Source: Streptomyces sp. NBC_01445 (lineage in GTDB: Bacteria; Actinomycetota; Actinomycetes; Streptomycetales; Streptomycetaceae). From it: 64,000 nucleotides of DNA. Position numbers and translations under genes: made by a program. The stretch is taken from positions 5,394,001-5,458,000 of the forward strand of contig NZ_CP109485.1 in NCBI RefSeq assembly GCF_035918235.1, given 5' to 3'. Positions 26,282 to 35,087 of the stretch are shown here, one piece after another (the first letter of the stretch is position 1; every line of letters begins with the position of its first letter). Below the pieces are notes generated by a model. That model made no database searches, had not been told where the DNA came from, and worked only from the letters and a program-made list of their open reading frames with translations.

Positions 26282-27535
26282 CTAATGGGCCTCCAGCAAC
26301 GCCTGCCCCACGTACTCGCCCTTTGCCGCCCCGCCGGGCACCGCGAACAGCCCGCTCGACTCGTGACGGATGAAGTCCGACAGGGCGTCTCCCCGGTCGA
26401 GCTTGCGCTGCACCGGCACGAAGCCGCGCAGGGGGTCCGCCTGCCAGCAGATGAAGAGCAGCCCGGCGTCCGGCACCCCGTCGTGGCCGACGCCGTCGTG
26501 GTACGAGAACGGGCGGCGGACCATCGCGGCGCCGCCGTTCTGGTCGGGCCGGGTGATGCGCGCGTGGGCGTTGATAGGTATGACGAGCTTGCCGTCGGCG
26601 CCGGTCTTCTCCAGGTCCGGCTTCGTGGTCTCCGTGCCGCCGGTCAGGGGCGCGCCGTCGGACTTCTTGCGCCCGATGACGTCCTCCTGTGCCTTGCCCG
26701 ACAGCTTCTCCCAGTCGTCGAGGAGCATGCGGATGCGCCGTACGACGGCGTACGAGCCGTCGGCCATCCAGGCGGGGTCGCCCGACGCGGGCACGAAGAT
26801 CCGCTTGTCGAAGTCGGCGTCGGCCGGCTTCGGGTTGTTGGTTCCGTCGATCTGGCCCATGAGATTGCGGGCGGTCATGGGGTGGGAGGTGGCGCCGGGC
26901 GAGCGGTTGAAGCCGTTCATCTGCCAGCGCACCCTGGCCGCTTCCCCCGCGTCCCGCTGGACCGCGCGCAGGGCGTGGAAAGCGACCAGCGCGTCGTTCG
27001 CGCCGATCTGCACCCACAGGTCGCCGTTGCTCCGGGCCTTGTCGAGGTGGTCGGAGAAGAAGTCGGGCAGCGGGTCGAGGGCCGCCGGGCGCTGCTTCTC
27101 CAGCCCCGTACGGGAGAAGAAGCTGTGGCCGAAGCCGAAGGTGAGCGTCAGCGATGAAGGACCGGCGTCGCCGGCAACGTCGGTGTCGGAGTCGTCGAGG
27201 GCTTCCCCGGCCATCAGCCGCTGGGCGGTGGCCGACCAGCGCCGCATCAGGGCAGCCGCTTCCTTGCGTCCGGCGCCCGGCGCGAGATCGAAGGCGATCA
27301 GGTGCCCGCGGGACTGCGTCGGGGTCGTGATGCCGGGCTGATGTTTCCCGTGAAACATCACGCGGTCCGCGCCGAGGGAGGTCAACGACGCGGCGGCGTC
27401 GGGGGAGTTCGACGAAGCGGTCGCGTACCCCGCGGCGCCGCCCACGGTGCCCAGGGCGAGGCCCGTCGCGCCCGCGGTGCCGAGCAGCCGCCGTCGGGAG
27501 ATGCCGGAGTCGGTCCGGTTCTCGGAGTCAGCCAT
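26282..27535 (-). CDS. dtpA: Tat-secreted dye-decolourising heme peroxidase (DtpA/EfeB family)
   Basis: Dyp-type peroxidase of 417 residues with a twin-arginine signal (SRRRLLGTAGATGLALG), so it is exported folded. The family fingerprint GxxDG is present in MGQIDGTNN, giving the distal aspartate. In S. lividans the orthologous gene sits in the same copper cluster, and DtpA works with the copper oxidase GlxA in the pathway needed for morphological development. EfeB-type iron release from heme is the other possible role. The one-mismatch parS-like site at 27343-27356 lies inside the gene. It is followed closely by pheA. Confidence 0.9.
   Translation of the reverse strand: MADSENRTDSGISRRRLLGTAGATGLALGTVGGAAGYATASSNSPDAAASLTSLGADRVMFHGKHQPGITTPTQSRGHLIAFDLAPGAGRKEAAALMRRWSATAQRLMAGEALDDSDTDVAGDAGPSSLTLTFGFGHSFFSRTGLEKQRPAALDPLPDFFSDHLDKARSNGDLWVQIGANDALVAFHALRAVQRDAGEAARVRWQMNGFNRSPGATSHPMTARNLMGQIDGTNNPKPADADFDKRIFVPASGDPAWMADGSYAVVRRIRMLLDDWEKLSGKAQEDVIGRKKSDGAPLTGGTETTKPDLEKTGADGKLVIPINAHARITRPDQNGGAAMVRRPFSYHDGVGHDGVPDAGLLFICWQADPLRGFVPVQRKLDRGDALSDFIRHESSGLFAVPGGAAKGEYVGQALLEAH
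27343..27356 (+). promoter_or_regulatory. parS-like site (one mismatch) inside dtpA
   Basis: GTTTCCCGTGAAAC differs from the parS consensus GTTTCACGTGAAAC at the sixth base. The flanks extend the inverted repeat (ATG...CAT). It may be a weaker ParB site. Confidence 0.5.
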
Positions 27536-27544
27536 GGTGGGGGG

Positions 27545-29533
27545 TCAGCCGATCTTCGCGTTCTTGTTGACGGTCACTTGGTCGATGTCGGATGTGCGCA
27601 CGGTGATCGCGATCTTCCAGTCGCCCGCCACGGGGATCTGTACGCCGCTCGCGCTCCAGTGTCCGGTGGCGATGTGGTCGGGAACGACCGGCAGGGGGCC
27701 GAGCTTCTTCGCGGCGAGGGTGAAGGAGACCTTCACCTCGGGGACGTCGAACGCCTTGCCGTTGGGGCGCTCCACATAGACGTGCATGTCGTTGCTGCCG
27801 GTGCGCCCGGGATCCATGTCCAGCAGAAGCGTGCCCTTGCCGTCCTGGCCGCCCGTGTCGAACGGCAGCTTCAGGGAGAGCGGCCCCGACCGCTGGGAGG
27901 CCGCTGCGGTGACGGCCTTGGCCTCCTCCTCGGTGCGGCCCGGCTCGGTGGAGGTGAGCACGGTGGTGACGACGAGCAGGACGACGGCGACGCCGGCCTC
28001 GGTGAGTACGGAGCGACGCAGTCCGGAGCGGCCCGGGTCGGCGTCCCGTATGCGCTTCTCGCGAGCGGTCGTGAGCGCGGCGCGCTGGCGGGCGAGCTGG
28101 GCGGACCTCTTGTCGTCGACGTCGGAGCCGGAACCCGTATCGCTGCCGGCACCGGAACCCGTATTGCCACCGGAACCGGAACCCGCTTCGCCACTACCCC
28201 CTTCCGCGGACGACGACGATCCCTTCGAAGCGCCGCCGGTAGGTACCGTCACCGCCTCCTCCGACCGCGTGCGCTCCTCGATCACAGTGGTTGCGGCGGC
28301 CTCCGGGGCGAGGCCCTCCGACAGGCGTCCCGTCCACTTCCGCGAGATCCAGGCGACGCCGACCAGGACGGCGACGAGCCCGATCTTGAGCAGCAGCAGT
28401 TGCCCGTAACGGGTGCCGGTGAGTGCCGACCAGGAGCCGACCTGGCGCCACGACTGGTAGAGCCCGGTCGCGGCCAGCGTGGAGACCGCGCAGAACGCCA
28501 CCCGGGAGAACCGCCGGACGGCGGTGGCCTCGATCGAGGGCGCCCGGTACAGGGCGACGAGCAGGGTGGCGAGTCCGCCGAGCCAGGCCGCCACCGCGAG
28601 CAGGTGCAGAACGTCGACGGGCATGGCGAGTCCGGCCTGGATGCCGGTGGAGGCGTGCTCGGCCATCGCCCAGGTGGCGGCGAGACCGGCGGCGACGACC
28701 GCGCCGCCGATCGCGAGCCCGAAGGTGAGGTCCTTCTTCTCCTTGGGGTCGGTCCGCTTCTCGTACGCGCCGAAGAGCACGGCGATGAAGAGGGCGGCGG
28801 CGGCGAGGAGCAGGAGCCGTGACACCAGTGCCGCGCCCGACTTGGTCTGCAGGACCTGCCCGAGGAGGGTCAGGTCGAAGATGTCACCGATCGCGCCGGA
28901 CCCTGTGTAGGAGCCGCGCATCAGGAGCATGGCGAGGGTCGCGCCGGTGAGGGTGATCCAGCCGCCCACCACGACCCGCTGCACAGGGCGTACGCCCGCT
29001 CCGCGCGGCCAGCAGGCGAGGACGAAGGCCGCGCCGCCGACGGTGAGGATGAACCCCCCGTAGGAGAGGTACCGCGCGACGCCGTAGAGCCCGCCGACGA
29101 CACCGCCGCCCGCGGTCTGGTCGGGCAGTGCCGCGGTGGTCTTGGAGGGGGCGCCGATGGAGAAGGTGAACGCCCCGGAGACGGGGTGGCTGTCGGCCGA
29201 GACGACCTGGTAGGCGACGGTGAACGTGCCGTCGGGCAGTCCGGAGTGGAGGGGGACGCCGTAAGTCGTGCCACCGAGGTCGGTCGTCTTGCCGGTGTCG
29301 ACGCGCTTTCCGGCCGGGTCGAGAACCCGTACGGAGCCGGCGGACATGGCGACCTCCTCGGAGAAGGTCAGGGACACCCGTGTGGGGGCCTGCTCGACCA
29401 CCGCGCCCTGCTTCGGGTCGCTCCCGGTCAGCGCGGCGTGCGCGGAGACGGGCGCGGCGCCGGCGAGGAGGGCGCCGGTGACGGCGAGGAGCAGCAGCAA
29501 CAGGTGCCGGAAGCGGGGAGCGATGGTCTTCAC
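27545..29533 (-). CDS. CopC-CopD fusion copper transport protein
   Basis: A 662-residue membrane protein. A signal peptide ends near ASAHA; the mature chain begins with the copper-ligating histidine (HAALTGSDP) of an extracytoplasmic CopC domain (about 32-125). About eight CopD-type membrane helices follow (about 150-430), then a low-complexity Gly/Ser linker with SGAGSDTGSGSD-type repeats and a further helix, and a C-terminal beta-rich domain ending in a TVNKNAKIG tail. In this position it is the copper importer or donor of the dtpA-sco cluster. It starts 14 bp after the PCu(A)C gene. Confidence 0.88.
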   Translation of the reverse strand: MKTIAPRFRHLLLLLLAVTGALLAGAAPVSAHAALTGSDPKQGAVVEQAPTRVSLTFSEEVAMSAGSVRVLDPAGKRVDTGKTTDLGGTTYGVPLHSGLPDGTFTVAYQVVSADSHPVSGAFTFSIGAPSKTTAALPDQTAGGGVVGGLYGVARYLSYGGFILTVGGAAFVLACWPRGAGVRPVQRVVVGGWITLTGATLAMLLMRGSYTGSGAIGDIFDLTLLGQVLQTKSGAALVSRLLLLAAAALFIAVLFGAYEKRTDPKEKKDLTFGLAIGGAVVAAGLAATWAMAEHASTGIQAGLAMPVDVLHLLAVAAWLGGLATLLVALYRAPSIEATAVRRFSRVAFCAVSTLAATGLYQSWRQVGSWSALTGTRYGQLLLLKIGLVAVLVGVAWISRKWTGRLSEGLAPEAAATTVIEERTRSEEAVTVPTGGASKGSSSSAEGGSGEAGSGSGGNTGSGAGSDTGSGSDVDDKRSAQLARQRAALTTAREKRIRDADPGRSGLRRSVLTEAGVAVVLLVVTTVLTSTEPGRTEEEAKAVTAAASQRSGPLSLKLPFDTGGQDGKGTLLLDMDPGRTGSNDMHVYVERPNGKAFDVPEVKVSFTLAAKKLGPLPVVPDHIATGHWSASGVQIPVAGDWKIAITVRTSDIDQVTVNKNAKIG

Positions 29534-29547
29534 GAACGGTCAGCCCC

Positions 29548-30126
29548 TCAGTGCGACGTGTGCGACGGGTGTGACTTGTGCGATGCCATCGACGACACCG
29601 AGGAACTTGATGCCATCGACGACATCGATGAGTGTGCCGACATCGACGAGTGCGCCGACTTGGCCGTCGGGTTGTAGGTGGCGGCCTTCACCGGGAAGGT
29701 CACCGTGACGGTGCCGGACTTGGCGAAGTGCAGCTTCACGGACACCTTGTCGCCCTCCTTCGGCGTCTGCTTGAGGTTTTCGAACATGAGGTGGTTGCCA
29801 CCGCGTTCGAAGTCGAGCTCGCCGTCGGCCGGGACGGGGAAGGCCTTCTGCTCCTTCATCACTCCGCCCTTCGTGGAGTGGAGGGTCACCTGCTGGGCGA
29901 TGGAGCTGGTCACCGAGGTGAGCGTGTCGGCGCCGCCGCTGTTGTGCACGATGAAGAAGCCGGCCGCCATGTCGCCGCCCGCGGGCGCCGGTATGAACGC
30001 CCCGCCGACCTTTACCGCGGGCTTGCCGGAGGACGCCGAGGCCGACGAGTCGCCCGAGCCGCAGGCCGTGAGGGCGAGCCCGGCCGCCAGCGCCGTGGCG
30101 CCGAGGACGAGCGGTGTACGCCTCAC
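29548..30126 (-). CDS. PCu(A)C-type copper chaperone lipoprotein (ECuC-like)
   Basis: Extracytoplasmic copper chaperone of 192 residues. The lipobox LTACGSG gives a membrane-anchored lipoprotein. The PCu(A)C fold carries the ligand pattern (LHSTKGGVMKEQ and NHLMF, the H-x-M pair). The C-terminal tail is a His/Met/Ser repeat (SAHSSMSAHSSMSS...SHKSHPSHTSH), extra potential copper ligands. In S. lividans the homologue ECuC binds Cu(I) and passes it on with Sco. Start GTG at 30126 overlaps the sco stop (GTGA). Confidence 0.9.
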   Translation of the reverse strand: MRRTPLVLGATALAAGLALTACGSGDSSASASSGKPAVKVGGAFIPAPAGGDMAAGFFIVHNSGGADTLTSVTSSIAQQVTLHSTKGGVMKEQKAFPVPADGELDFERGGNHLMFENLKQTPKEGDKVSVKLHFAKSGTVTVTFPVKAATYNPTAKSAHSSMSAHSSMSSMASSSSVSSMASHKSHPSHTSH

Positions 30127-30821
30127 GGCTGCTCCCCCTTGATGATCTTGGGGAGGTCCTTGGTGTAGTCGTCGACGGTGGCGTCCTCGCCGTACAGGAC
30201 ATACCCGGCGTCGGTCTTCGGCGAGAAGGCGATGACCTGGGTGCCGTGCATCGAGACGAGCTTGCCGTTCTTGTCCTTCTCCGTCGGCTCGATGGAGATG
30301 CCGAGGGTGCGGGCGCTGCCCTGGATGGTGGCGAAGTCGCCGGTCAGGCCGATGAAGTCGGGGTCCTGCGCCTTGAGCCACTTGCCGAGGACGGGCGCGG
30401 TGTCGCGGTCCGGGTCGGTGGTGACGAAGACGACCTGGAGCTTGTCCTGTTCGGCCTTCGGCAGTGCCTTCTTGGCGACGGCGATGTTGCTCATCGTCAG
30501 GGGGCACACGTCGGGGCAGTGGGTGTAGCCGAAGTAGATCAGCGTGGGCTTGCCCTTGGTCTGCTCGCGCAGGTCGAACTTCTTGCCGTGGGTGTCCGTG
30601 AGGACGAGGTCCGGCTTCTTGAAGGGCGAGTCGAGGACGGTCGCGGCCTTGTTCGAGCCGGTCTCGGCGGAGACCTCGGCCACGGGCTTGCTGCTGTCGT
30701 CGCCACTGCCACAGGCGGAGAGGGCGAGCGAGGCCGCGGCGATGAGCCCGGCGGCGAGCAGCGTCTTCTTGCGGAGGGTCTGGCGAGGACCTGTGTGCGG
30801 GGTCTTACGGGGAGAGCGCAT
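30123..30821 (-). CDS. sco: Sco1/SenC copper metallochaperone lipoprotein
   Basis: Thioredoxin-fold copper chaperone of 232 residues that loads the Cu(A) site of cytochrome c oxidase. A lipobox LSACGSG anchors it outside the membrane. Copper ligands are seen: CPDVC in YFGYTHCPDVCPLT and the histidine in SMHGTQV. Start ATG at 30821 (MRSPRKTPHTG). The frame is open further upstream, but across a terminator hairpin. Translationally coupled to the PCu(A)C gene. Confidence 0.93.
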   Translation of the reverse strand: MRSPRKTPHTGPRQTLRKKTLLAAGLIAAASLALSACGSGDDSSKPVAEVSAETGSNKAATVLDSPFKKPDLVLTDTHGKKFDLREQTKGKPTLIYFGYTHCPDVCPLTMSNIAVAKKALPKAEQDKLQVVFVTTDPDRDTAPVLGKWLKAQDPDFIGLTGDFATIQGSARTLGISIEPTEKDKNGKLVSMHGTQVIAFSPKTDAGYVLYGEDATVDDYTKDLPKIIKGEQP

Positions 30822-30850
30822 AGAAAAATGTCCCAGATGTGAGGCGGGCC

Positions 30851-30914
30851 GGTGTGCACCGGGGTCGGCCGACGGCCACGGGGGGCGACGTCTGCGCCGG
30901 CCCCGGTGCACACC
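30851..30914. terminator. Long hairpin between ycnI and sco
   Basis: GGTGTGCACCGGGG (30851-30864) and CCCCGGTGCACACC (30901-30914) form a perfect 14-bp stem. It lies downstream of ycnI and 30 bp upstream of sco, so it should end the ycnI transcript and sco would need its own promoter. Confidence 0.65.
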
Positions 30915-30924
30915 CGCGGCTGGT

Positions 30925-31683
30925 TCAGCTGTTGGTACGACGGCGTCCCGCGAGCACCCCGAAGGCCACGCCGGCGGCGCCGACGACGATGCCGGCGATG
31001 CCGAGGGCGCGTGCGGTGGTGTCGCTGTCGGAGGAGCTGTCGGAGGAGCTGTCCGACGAGGAGGCCGTGGCCGCCTTGTCGTCATCCGACTTGGCGCTGT
31101 CGTCGGCCGCGGCGCCGCCGTGGTGGTCCTCGGTCGCGGCCGAGAGCTCCAGAGTGGGCGCCGGGTTCTCCGGCTCCTCCTGGCCCTTGGCCTGCGGCTC
31201 GATCCAGCGCACGACTTCCTTGTTGTCGTAGGTCTGGATCGCCTTGAAGACGAGCTCGTCCGTGTCCTCGGGCAGCTGCCCGATGGAGAGCGGGAACTTC
31301 TGGAAGAAGCCGGGCTGGATGCCCTTGTCCTTGCCCGAGCCGTCGGCGGTCCAGGTGACCTGGGAGACGGCCTGGTCGATCTTCTCGCCGTGCATCTCCA
31401 GCGGCTTGTCGAGCTTGGACTTGGTGACCTTGGCCGTCCAGCCGGGGATGGGCTCGGGCATGACCGAGGCCAGCGGGTGGTCGGTCGGGAAGTTGACCTC
31501 GACCTTGGTGGTCGCGGCGTCGTCGCGCTCGTTCGGCACCTTGAAGTTCACGACGGCGTATCCACCCTTGGCGGCGACGCCCTCAGGCTGCACGCTCACG
31601 TGTGCGAAGGCGGGGACGGAGAGCACCAGGACGGCGGACGCGGCGGTGGCACCGACTGCGGCGACGCGGGAAATCTTCTTCAT
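30925..31683 (-). CDS. ycnI: YcnI-like exported copper-associated protein
   Basis: Membrane-anchored exported protein of 252 residues with DUF1775 (YcnI). A signal peptide ends at PAFAHVSVQPEG, leaving an N-terminal histidine like CopC-type copper proteins; VNFKVPNERDDAATTKVEV is the family core. A Ser/Asp-rich linker leads to a C-terminal helix (IAGIVVGAAGVAFGVLAG) and RRR stop-transfer. YcnI of Bacillus binds copper(II). Start ATG at 31683. Confidence 0.88.
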   Translation of the reverse strand: MKKISRVAAVGATAASAVLVLSVPAFAHVSVQPEGVAAKGGYAVVNFKVPNERDDAATTKVEVNFPTDHPLASVMPEPIPGWTAKVTKSKLDKPLEMHGEKIDQAVSQVTWTADGSGKDKGIQPGFFQKFPLSIGQLPEDTDELVFKAIQTYDNKEVVRWIEPQAKGQEEPENPAPTLELSAATEDHHGGAAADDSAKSDDDKAATASSSDSSSDSSSDSDTTARALGIAGIVVGAAGVAFGVLAGRRRTNS

Positions 31684-31830
31684 GGCAGAAACCACTCCAC
31701 TCGGGTTCAGCGAGATCAGGCGAACGGTGAGTGCGCGCACCGGGAACGGGGCACGCGCGCGTGCCGCACGACACTCCTCCGCGCTGGGCGGGAACCCGTG
31801 CAGGGCCCCGCGTGGAGTACGTGTGTCGTG

Positions 31831-32637
31831 TCAGGCAGCGAGACGGAACGCGTCGCCCACGGGCGGGCCGCGCCTGATCACCGAGTGCTGAAGTGCCGTC
31901 GTGTGCAGAGGCAGTGGCGCGAGGAGCTCGATGGGCACCACATGGGGCGCCGCTTCCGCAGCCCCGGGCAGACCGGCCCTGAGGGCGCGTACGAGCGCGA
32001 GAGCGGCGCGCAAGGAACGGACGAGCGCCCCCTGGGCGACTCCATGCGCCGAGTTCGCCGAGAGGCGGACGAGCCGGCCGAGCGCGAGGTCTCCATGGCG
32101 CAGCAGCCAGCCCGCGACGACTGCGGCGAGCAGGTGCCCGAGCAGCATCGGCAGGGACGGCAGCAGCGGCATGGAGGTGACCGCTTCGGTGGCGGTGTGG
32201 TGGTGCATGCCCGTTCCGGAACCGGGTTCGATGCCGGCGTCCGACAGGATCTTCTGCGCCTGCGCGGGGCTGATCGCCGCCATGCCGGAGCCGCACATGA
32301 GCCGGGCCGCGCGCTCCACGACCGAGGGTTCCTGTGCGGTCTGCGTCATCGTCATGGCGCCGTGCTGGCCCACGCCGAAGAGGGTGTGCAGACCGGTCTG
32401 GCCGACCGCGAGAGCGGCGGCGATGCCCGGCAGCGAGCGCTCGCGCCCGGCGAGCGGCGCCGCCACGGCGAACACCGCGAGGAACCCGACGCCCAACGTC
32501 CACAGCGGGACGGTGGCGCACGAGGCGAGCACATGTCCGGCCGCGGACAACGCGACGCAGACCGCGGTGAACACCGCGGCCCTCAGCAGCCGGACATCCG
32601 TTCCGGTGCGCGCCTCGCGCTGGTGGGGGGCAGACAT
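31831..32637 (-). CDS. Integral membrane protein, function unknown
   Basis: A 268-residue protein with about five hydrophobic helices (AAVFTAVCVALSAAGHVLA, VPLWTLGVGFLAVFAVAAPL, LPMLLGHLLAAVVAGWLL and others). Its central loop holds a HGAMTMTQT segment and a MHHHTATEAVTSM stretch, His/Met patterns that could bind copper. It is upstream of ycnI in the same direction with a 147-bp gap. That context suggests a copper role, but this is inference; I do not recognise a named family. Confidence 0.75.
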   Translation of the reverse strand: MSAPHQREARTGTDVRLLRAAVFTAVCVALSAAGHVLASCATVPLWTLGVGFLAVFAVAAPLAGRERSLPGIAAALAVGQTGLHTLFGVGQHGAMTMTQTAQEPSVVERAARLMCGSGMAAISPAQAQKILSDAGIEPGSGTGMHHHTATEAVTSMPLLPSLPMLLGHLLAAVVAGWLLRHGDLALGRLVRLSANSAHGVAQGALVRSLRAALALVRALRAGLPGAAEAAPHVVPIELLAPLPLHTTALQHSVIRRGPPVGDAFRLAA

Positions 32638-32792
32638 GGCGGGCTCATCATCGCACTGGGCTTACCCGCCTCATACGGCAGGTCCACAAGGTCCGGAATC
32701 TTCCGCCCCGCCCCCTTGAAGCCGACTCCGGACACCGCTGAAGCCGGCTCCGTACACCGCCGCCACCGGTCCGCGCGTCCGCCGTATGGGCG

Positions 32793-32806
32793 GTATCACG
32801 TGAAAC
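32793..32806 (+). promoter_or_regulatory. parS-like site (one mismatch)
   Basis: GTATCACGTGAAAC differs from parS at the third base. It lies in the divergent promoter region between the membrane protein and the HATPase gene. Confidence 0.5.
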
Positions 32807-32875
32807 ACGCGATTGCACAGGGGTCGTTGCGGCAATACGTATCGGTATGTCGAGCCGCGGCCTGGAGGCTGGAGC

Positions 32876-33337
32876 ATGAGCATCTGGTGGTCTCTGCACT
32901 TGCGCCGCGAGGCCGCGAGCGTTCCGCTCGCCCGACGCCTGCTGATCGACACCATGGACACCGCGGGCGTGGACCCCGACATCTCGTACGACCTGTCCGT
33001 CGCCCTCACCGAGGCCTGTGCCAACGCCGTCGAGCACGGCGGTGATCCGGACCCCGACGATCCGGCGGGCGCGTACCGGGTCACGGCCTACCTGGAGGGC
33101 GAGACCTGTCGCATCGAGGTCGCCGACTCAGGTCCCGGCTTCCCGGCCCTGCGCGGCCGCGGCACGACGCTGCTCAAGCCCGCCCCCGACCACGCCGAGC
33201 ACGGCCGCGGACTCTGTCTCATCCAGGAGCTCGCGGACCACGTCCACTTCGTCAACAGACCGGGCAGGGGCGGCGCGGTGGTCAGCTTCGACAAGGTGCT
33301 CAAGTGGCGCGAGGACGCGCCCCTGGTCTCGGTCTGA
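32876..33337 (+). CDS. RsbW-like ATP-binding anti-sigma/regulatory kinase
   Basis: Small HATPase_c protein of 153 residues, the size of RsbW/SpoIIAB-like serine kinases. N-box ALTEACANAVEHG, G1-box EVADSGPGFP and G2-type EHGRGLCLIQELAD are all present. Such proteins phosphorylate anti-anti-sigma factors; no sigma factor or partner lies next to it. ATG at 32876 follows CTGGAGG; 21 upstream in-frame residues after 32813 are unlikely to be used. Confidence 0.85.
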   Translation: MSIWWSLHLRREAASVPLARRLLIDTMDTAGVDPDISYDLSVALTEACANAVEHGGDPDPDDPAGAYRVTAYLEGETCRIEVADSGPGFPALRGRGTTLLKPAPDHAEHGRGLCLIQELADHVHFVNRPGRGGAVVSFDKVLKWREDAPLVSV

Positions 33338-33465
33338 CCCCCTCCGGACACGAAAGCCAGACCCGTCCCGGCACGACACCCCGACCCCCTCCGGACACGA
33401 CAGCGGCCGGGCACCGTCACGCCGTGCCCGGCCACTTCGCAAACGCGTCTCTACGCGCGCGTGGT

Positions 33466-34935
33466 TCAGCCCTTGAGCTGAGCCATCCACGCCTCGACCT
33501 CGTCCGAGCGGCGCGGCAGGCCGGCGGAGAGGTTCCGGTTGCCGTCCTCGGTCACGAGGATGTCGTCCTCGATCCGGACGCCGATGCCGCGGTACTCCTG
33601 CGGCACGGTCAGGTCGTCGGCCTGGAAGTACAGACCGGGCTCGACGGTCAGGCACATGCCGGGCTCCAGCGTGCCGTCCACGTACGTCTCGGTGCGCGCG
33701 ACGGCGCAGTCGTGGACGTCGAGGCCGAGCATGTGGCCGGTGCCGTGCAGCGTCCAGCGGCGCTGGAGGCCGAGCTCGAGGACGCGCTCGACCGGGCCCT
33801 CGACGAGGCCCCACTCGACGAGCTTCTCGGCGAGCACACGCTGCGCGGCGTCGTGGAAGTCGCGGTACTTGGCACCGGGCTTGACGGCCGCGATACCGGC
33901 CTCCTGGGCCTCGTACACGGCGTCGTAGATCTTCTTCTGGAGCTCGGTGTAGCGGCCGTTGACCGGCAGCGTGCGCGTCACGTCGGCGGTGTAGAGGCTG
34001 TGCGTCTCGACGCCCGCGTCCAGGAGGAGCAGGTCGCCGGAGCGGACCGGGCCGTCGTTGCGGACCCAGTGGAGGGTGCAGGCGTGCGGGCCGGAGGCGC
34101 AGATCGAGCCGTAGCCGATGTCGTTGCCCTCGACGCGTGCGCGCAGGAAGAACGTGCCCTCGATGTAGCGCTCGCTGGTGGCCTCGGCCTTGTCGAGGAT
34201 CTTCACGACGTCCTCGAAGCCGCGGACGGTGGAGTCGACGGCCTTCTGCAGCTCGCCGATCTCGAACGCGTCCTTCACGAGGCGGGCCTCGGAGAGGAAG
34301 ACGCGCAGCTCGTCGTCGTGCTCGCGGGTGACCTTGTCGGTCAGGGCGGCCTCGATGCCGGCGTCGTGTCCGCGCACCACGCGGACCGGGCCGCTCGCCT
34401 CGGCCAGGTGGCCGGCGAGCTCGCGCACGTCGGAGGCGGGGATGCCGTAGACCTGCTCGGCCTCGGCGAGGGAGTGGCGGCGGCCGACCCACAGCTCGCC
34501 CTGGCCGTCCAGCCAGAACTCGCCGTTCTCGCGGTCGGAGCGCGGCAGCAGGTAGATCGTCGCGTCGTGCCCGGAGACCGTCGGCTCAAGGACGAGGACG
34601 CCGTCCTCCGTCTGGTTGCCGGTCAGGTACGCGTACTCGACGGAGGCGCGGAAGGCGTACTCGGTGTCGTTCGAACGGGTCTTGAGGTTGCCCGCGGGGA
34701 CGACGATGCGCTCACCGGGGAAGCGCGCGGAGAGGGCGGCGCGGCGGGCGGCCGTCTCGGACGCCTGCGCGATCGGCTCGAGGCCGTGCAGCTCCGTGTC
34801 GGCCCAGCCGGACTTCATGCTCTCGGCGAGCTCATCGGACACGCCCGGGTACAGGCCGTTCTTGCGCTGCTTGATCGGCTCGTCGCTCTCGGTCTGAGCG
34901 ATCTCCGGGTTCTCCGGGGTGAGCTCCTCCGACAC
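33466..34935 (-). CDS. pepP: Xaa-Pro aminopeptidase P (M24B)
   Basis: Removes N-terminal residues preceding proline from peptides. The 489-residue protein has an N-terminal creatinase-like domain and C-terminal catalytic domain with the five metal-ligand regions: LLLLDAG, SLYTADVTRTLPV, HGTGHMLGLDVHD, TVEPGLYF and RIEDDILVTEDG. Length and layout are those of bacterial PepP. ATG at 34935; a GTGTCC region and AGGAGG just upstream (34940s) supply the ribosome site. Single-gene transcript, flanked by hairpins. Confidence 0.93.
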   Translation of the reverse strand: MSEELTPENPEIAQTESDEPIKQRKNGLYPGVSDELAESMKSGWADTELHGLEPIAQASETAARRAALSARFPGERIVVPAGNLKTRSNDTEYAFRASVEYAYLTGNQTEDGVLVLEPTVSGHDATIYLLPRSDRENGEFWLDGQGELWVGRRHSLAEAEQVYGIPASDVRELAGHLAEASGPVRVVRGHDAGIEAALTDKVTREHDDELRVFLSEARLVKDAFEIGELQKAVDSTVRGFEDVVKILDKAEATSERYIEGTFFLRARVEGNDIGYGSICASGPHACTLHWVRNDGPVRSGDLLLLDAGVETHSLYTADVTRTLPVNGRYTELQKKIYDAVYEAQEAGIAAVKPGAKYRDFHDAAQRVLAEKLVEWGLVEGPVERVLELGLQRRWTLHGTGHMLGLDVHDCAVARTETYVDGTLEPGMCLTVEPGLYFQADDLTVPQEYRGIGVRIEDDILVTEDGNRNLSAGLPRRSDEVEAWMAQLKG

Positions 34936-34977
34936 GTCTTCCTCCTAGATACGGCCCTGGGATCGGCCTGGGTGCGG

Positions 34978-35010
34978 CCTGGGTACAACGATGGACCCCC
35001 TCCATCGTAC
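34978..35010. terminator. Nested hairpin between pepP and phosphatase genes
   Basis: CGATGG and CCATCG pair around a 7-nt loop, and an overlapping stem pairs CCCCCT with AGGGGG around the CGTACG repeats to about 35027. As both neighbours are transcribed leftward it may end the phosphatase transcript before pepP. Confidence 0.4.
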
Positions 35011-35087
35011 GGTCGTACGGAAGGGGGCCCAGGGCCGGAAGACCTGTTACATCAAGGGCTACGGGCTGTACCGCCCCGGTCACCGGA

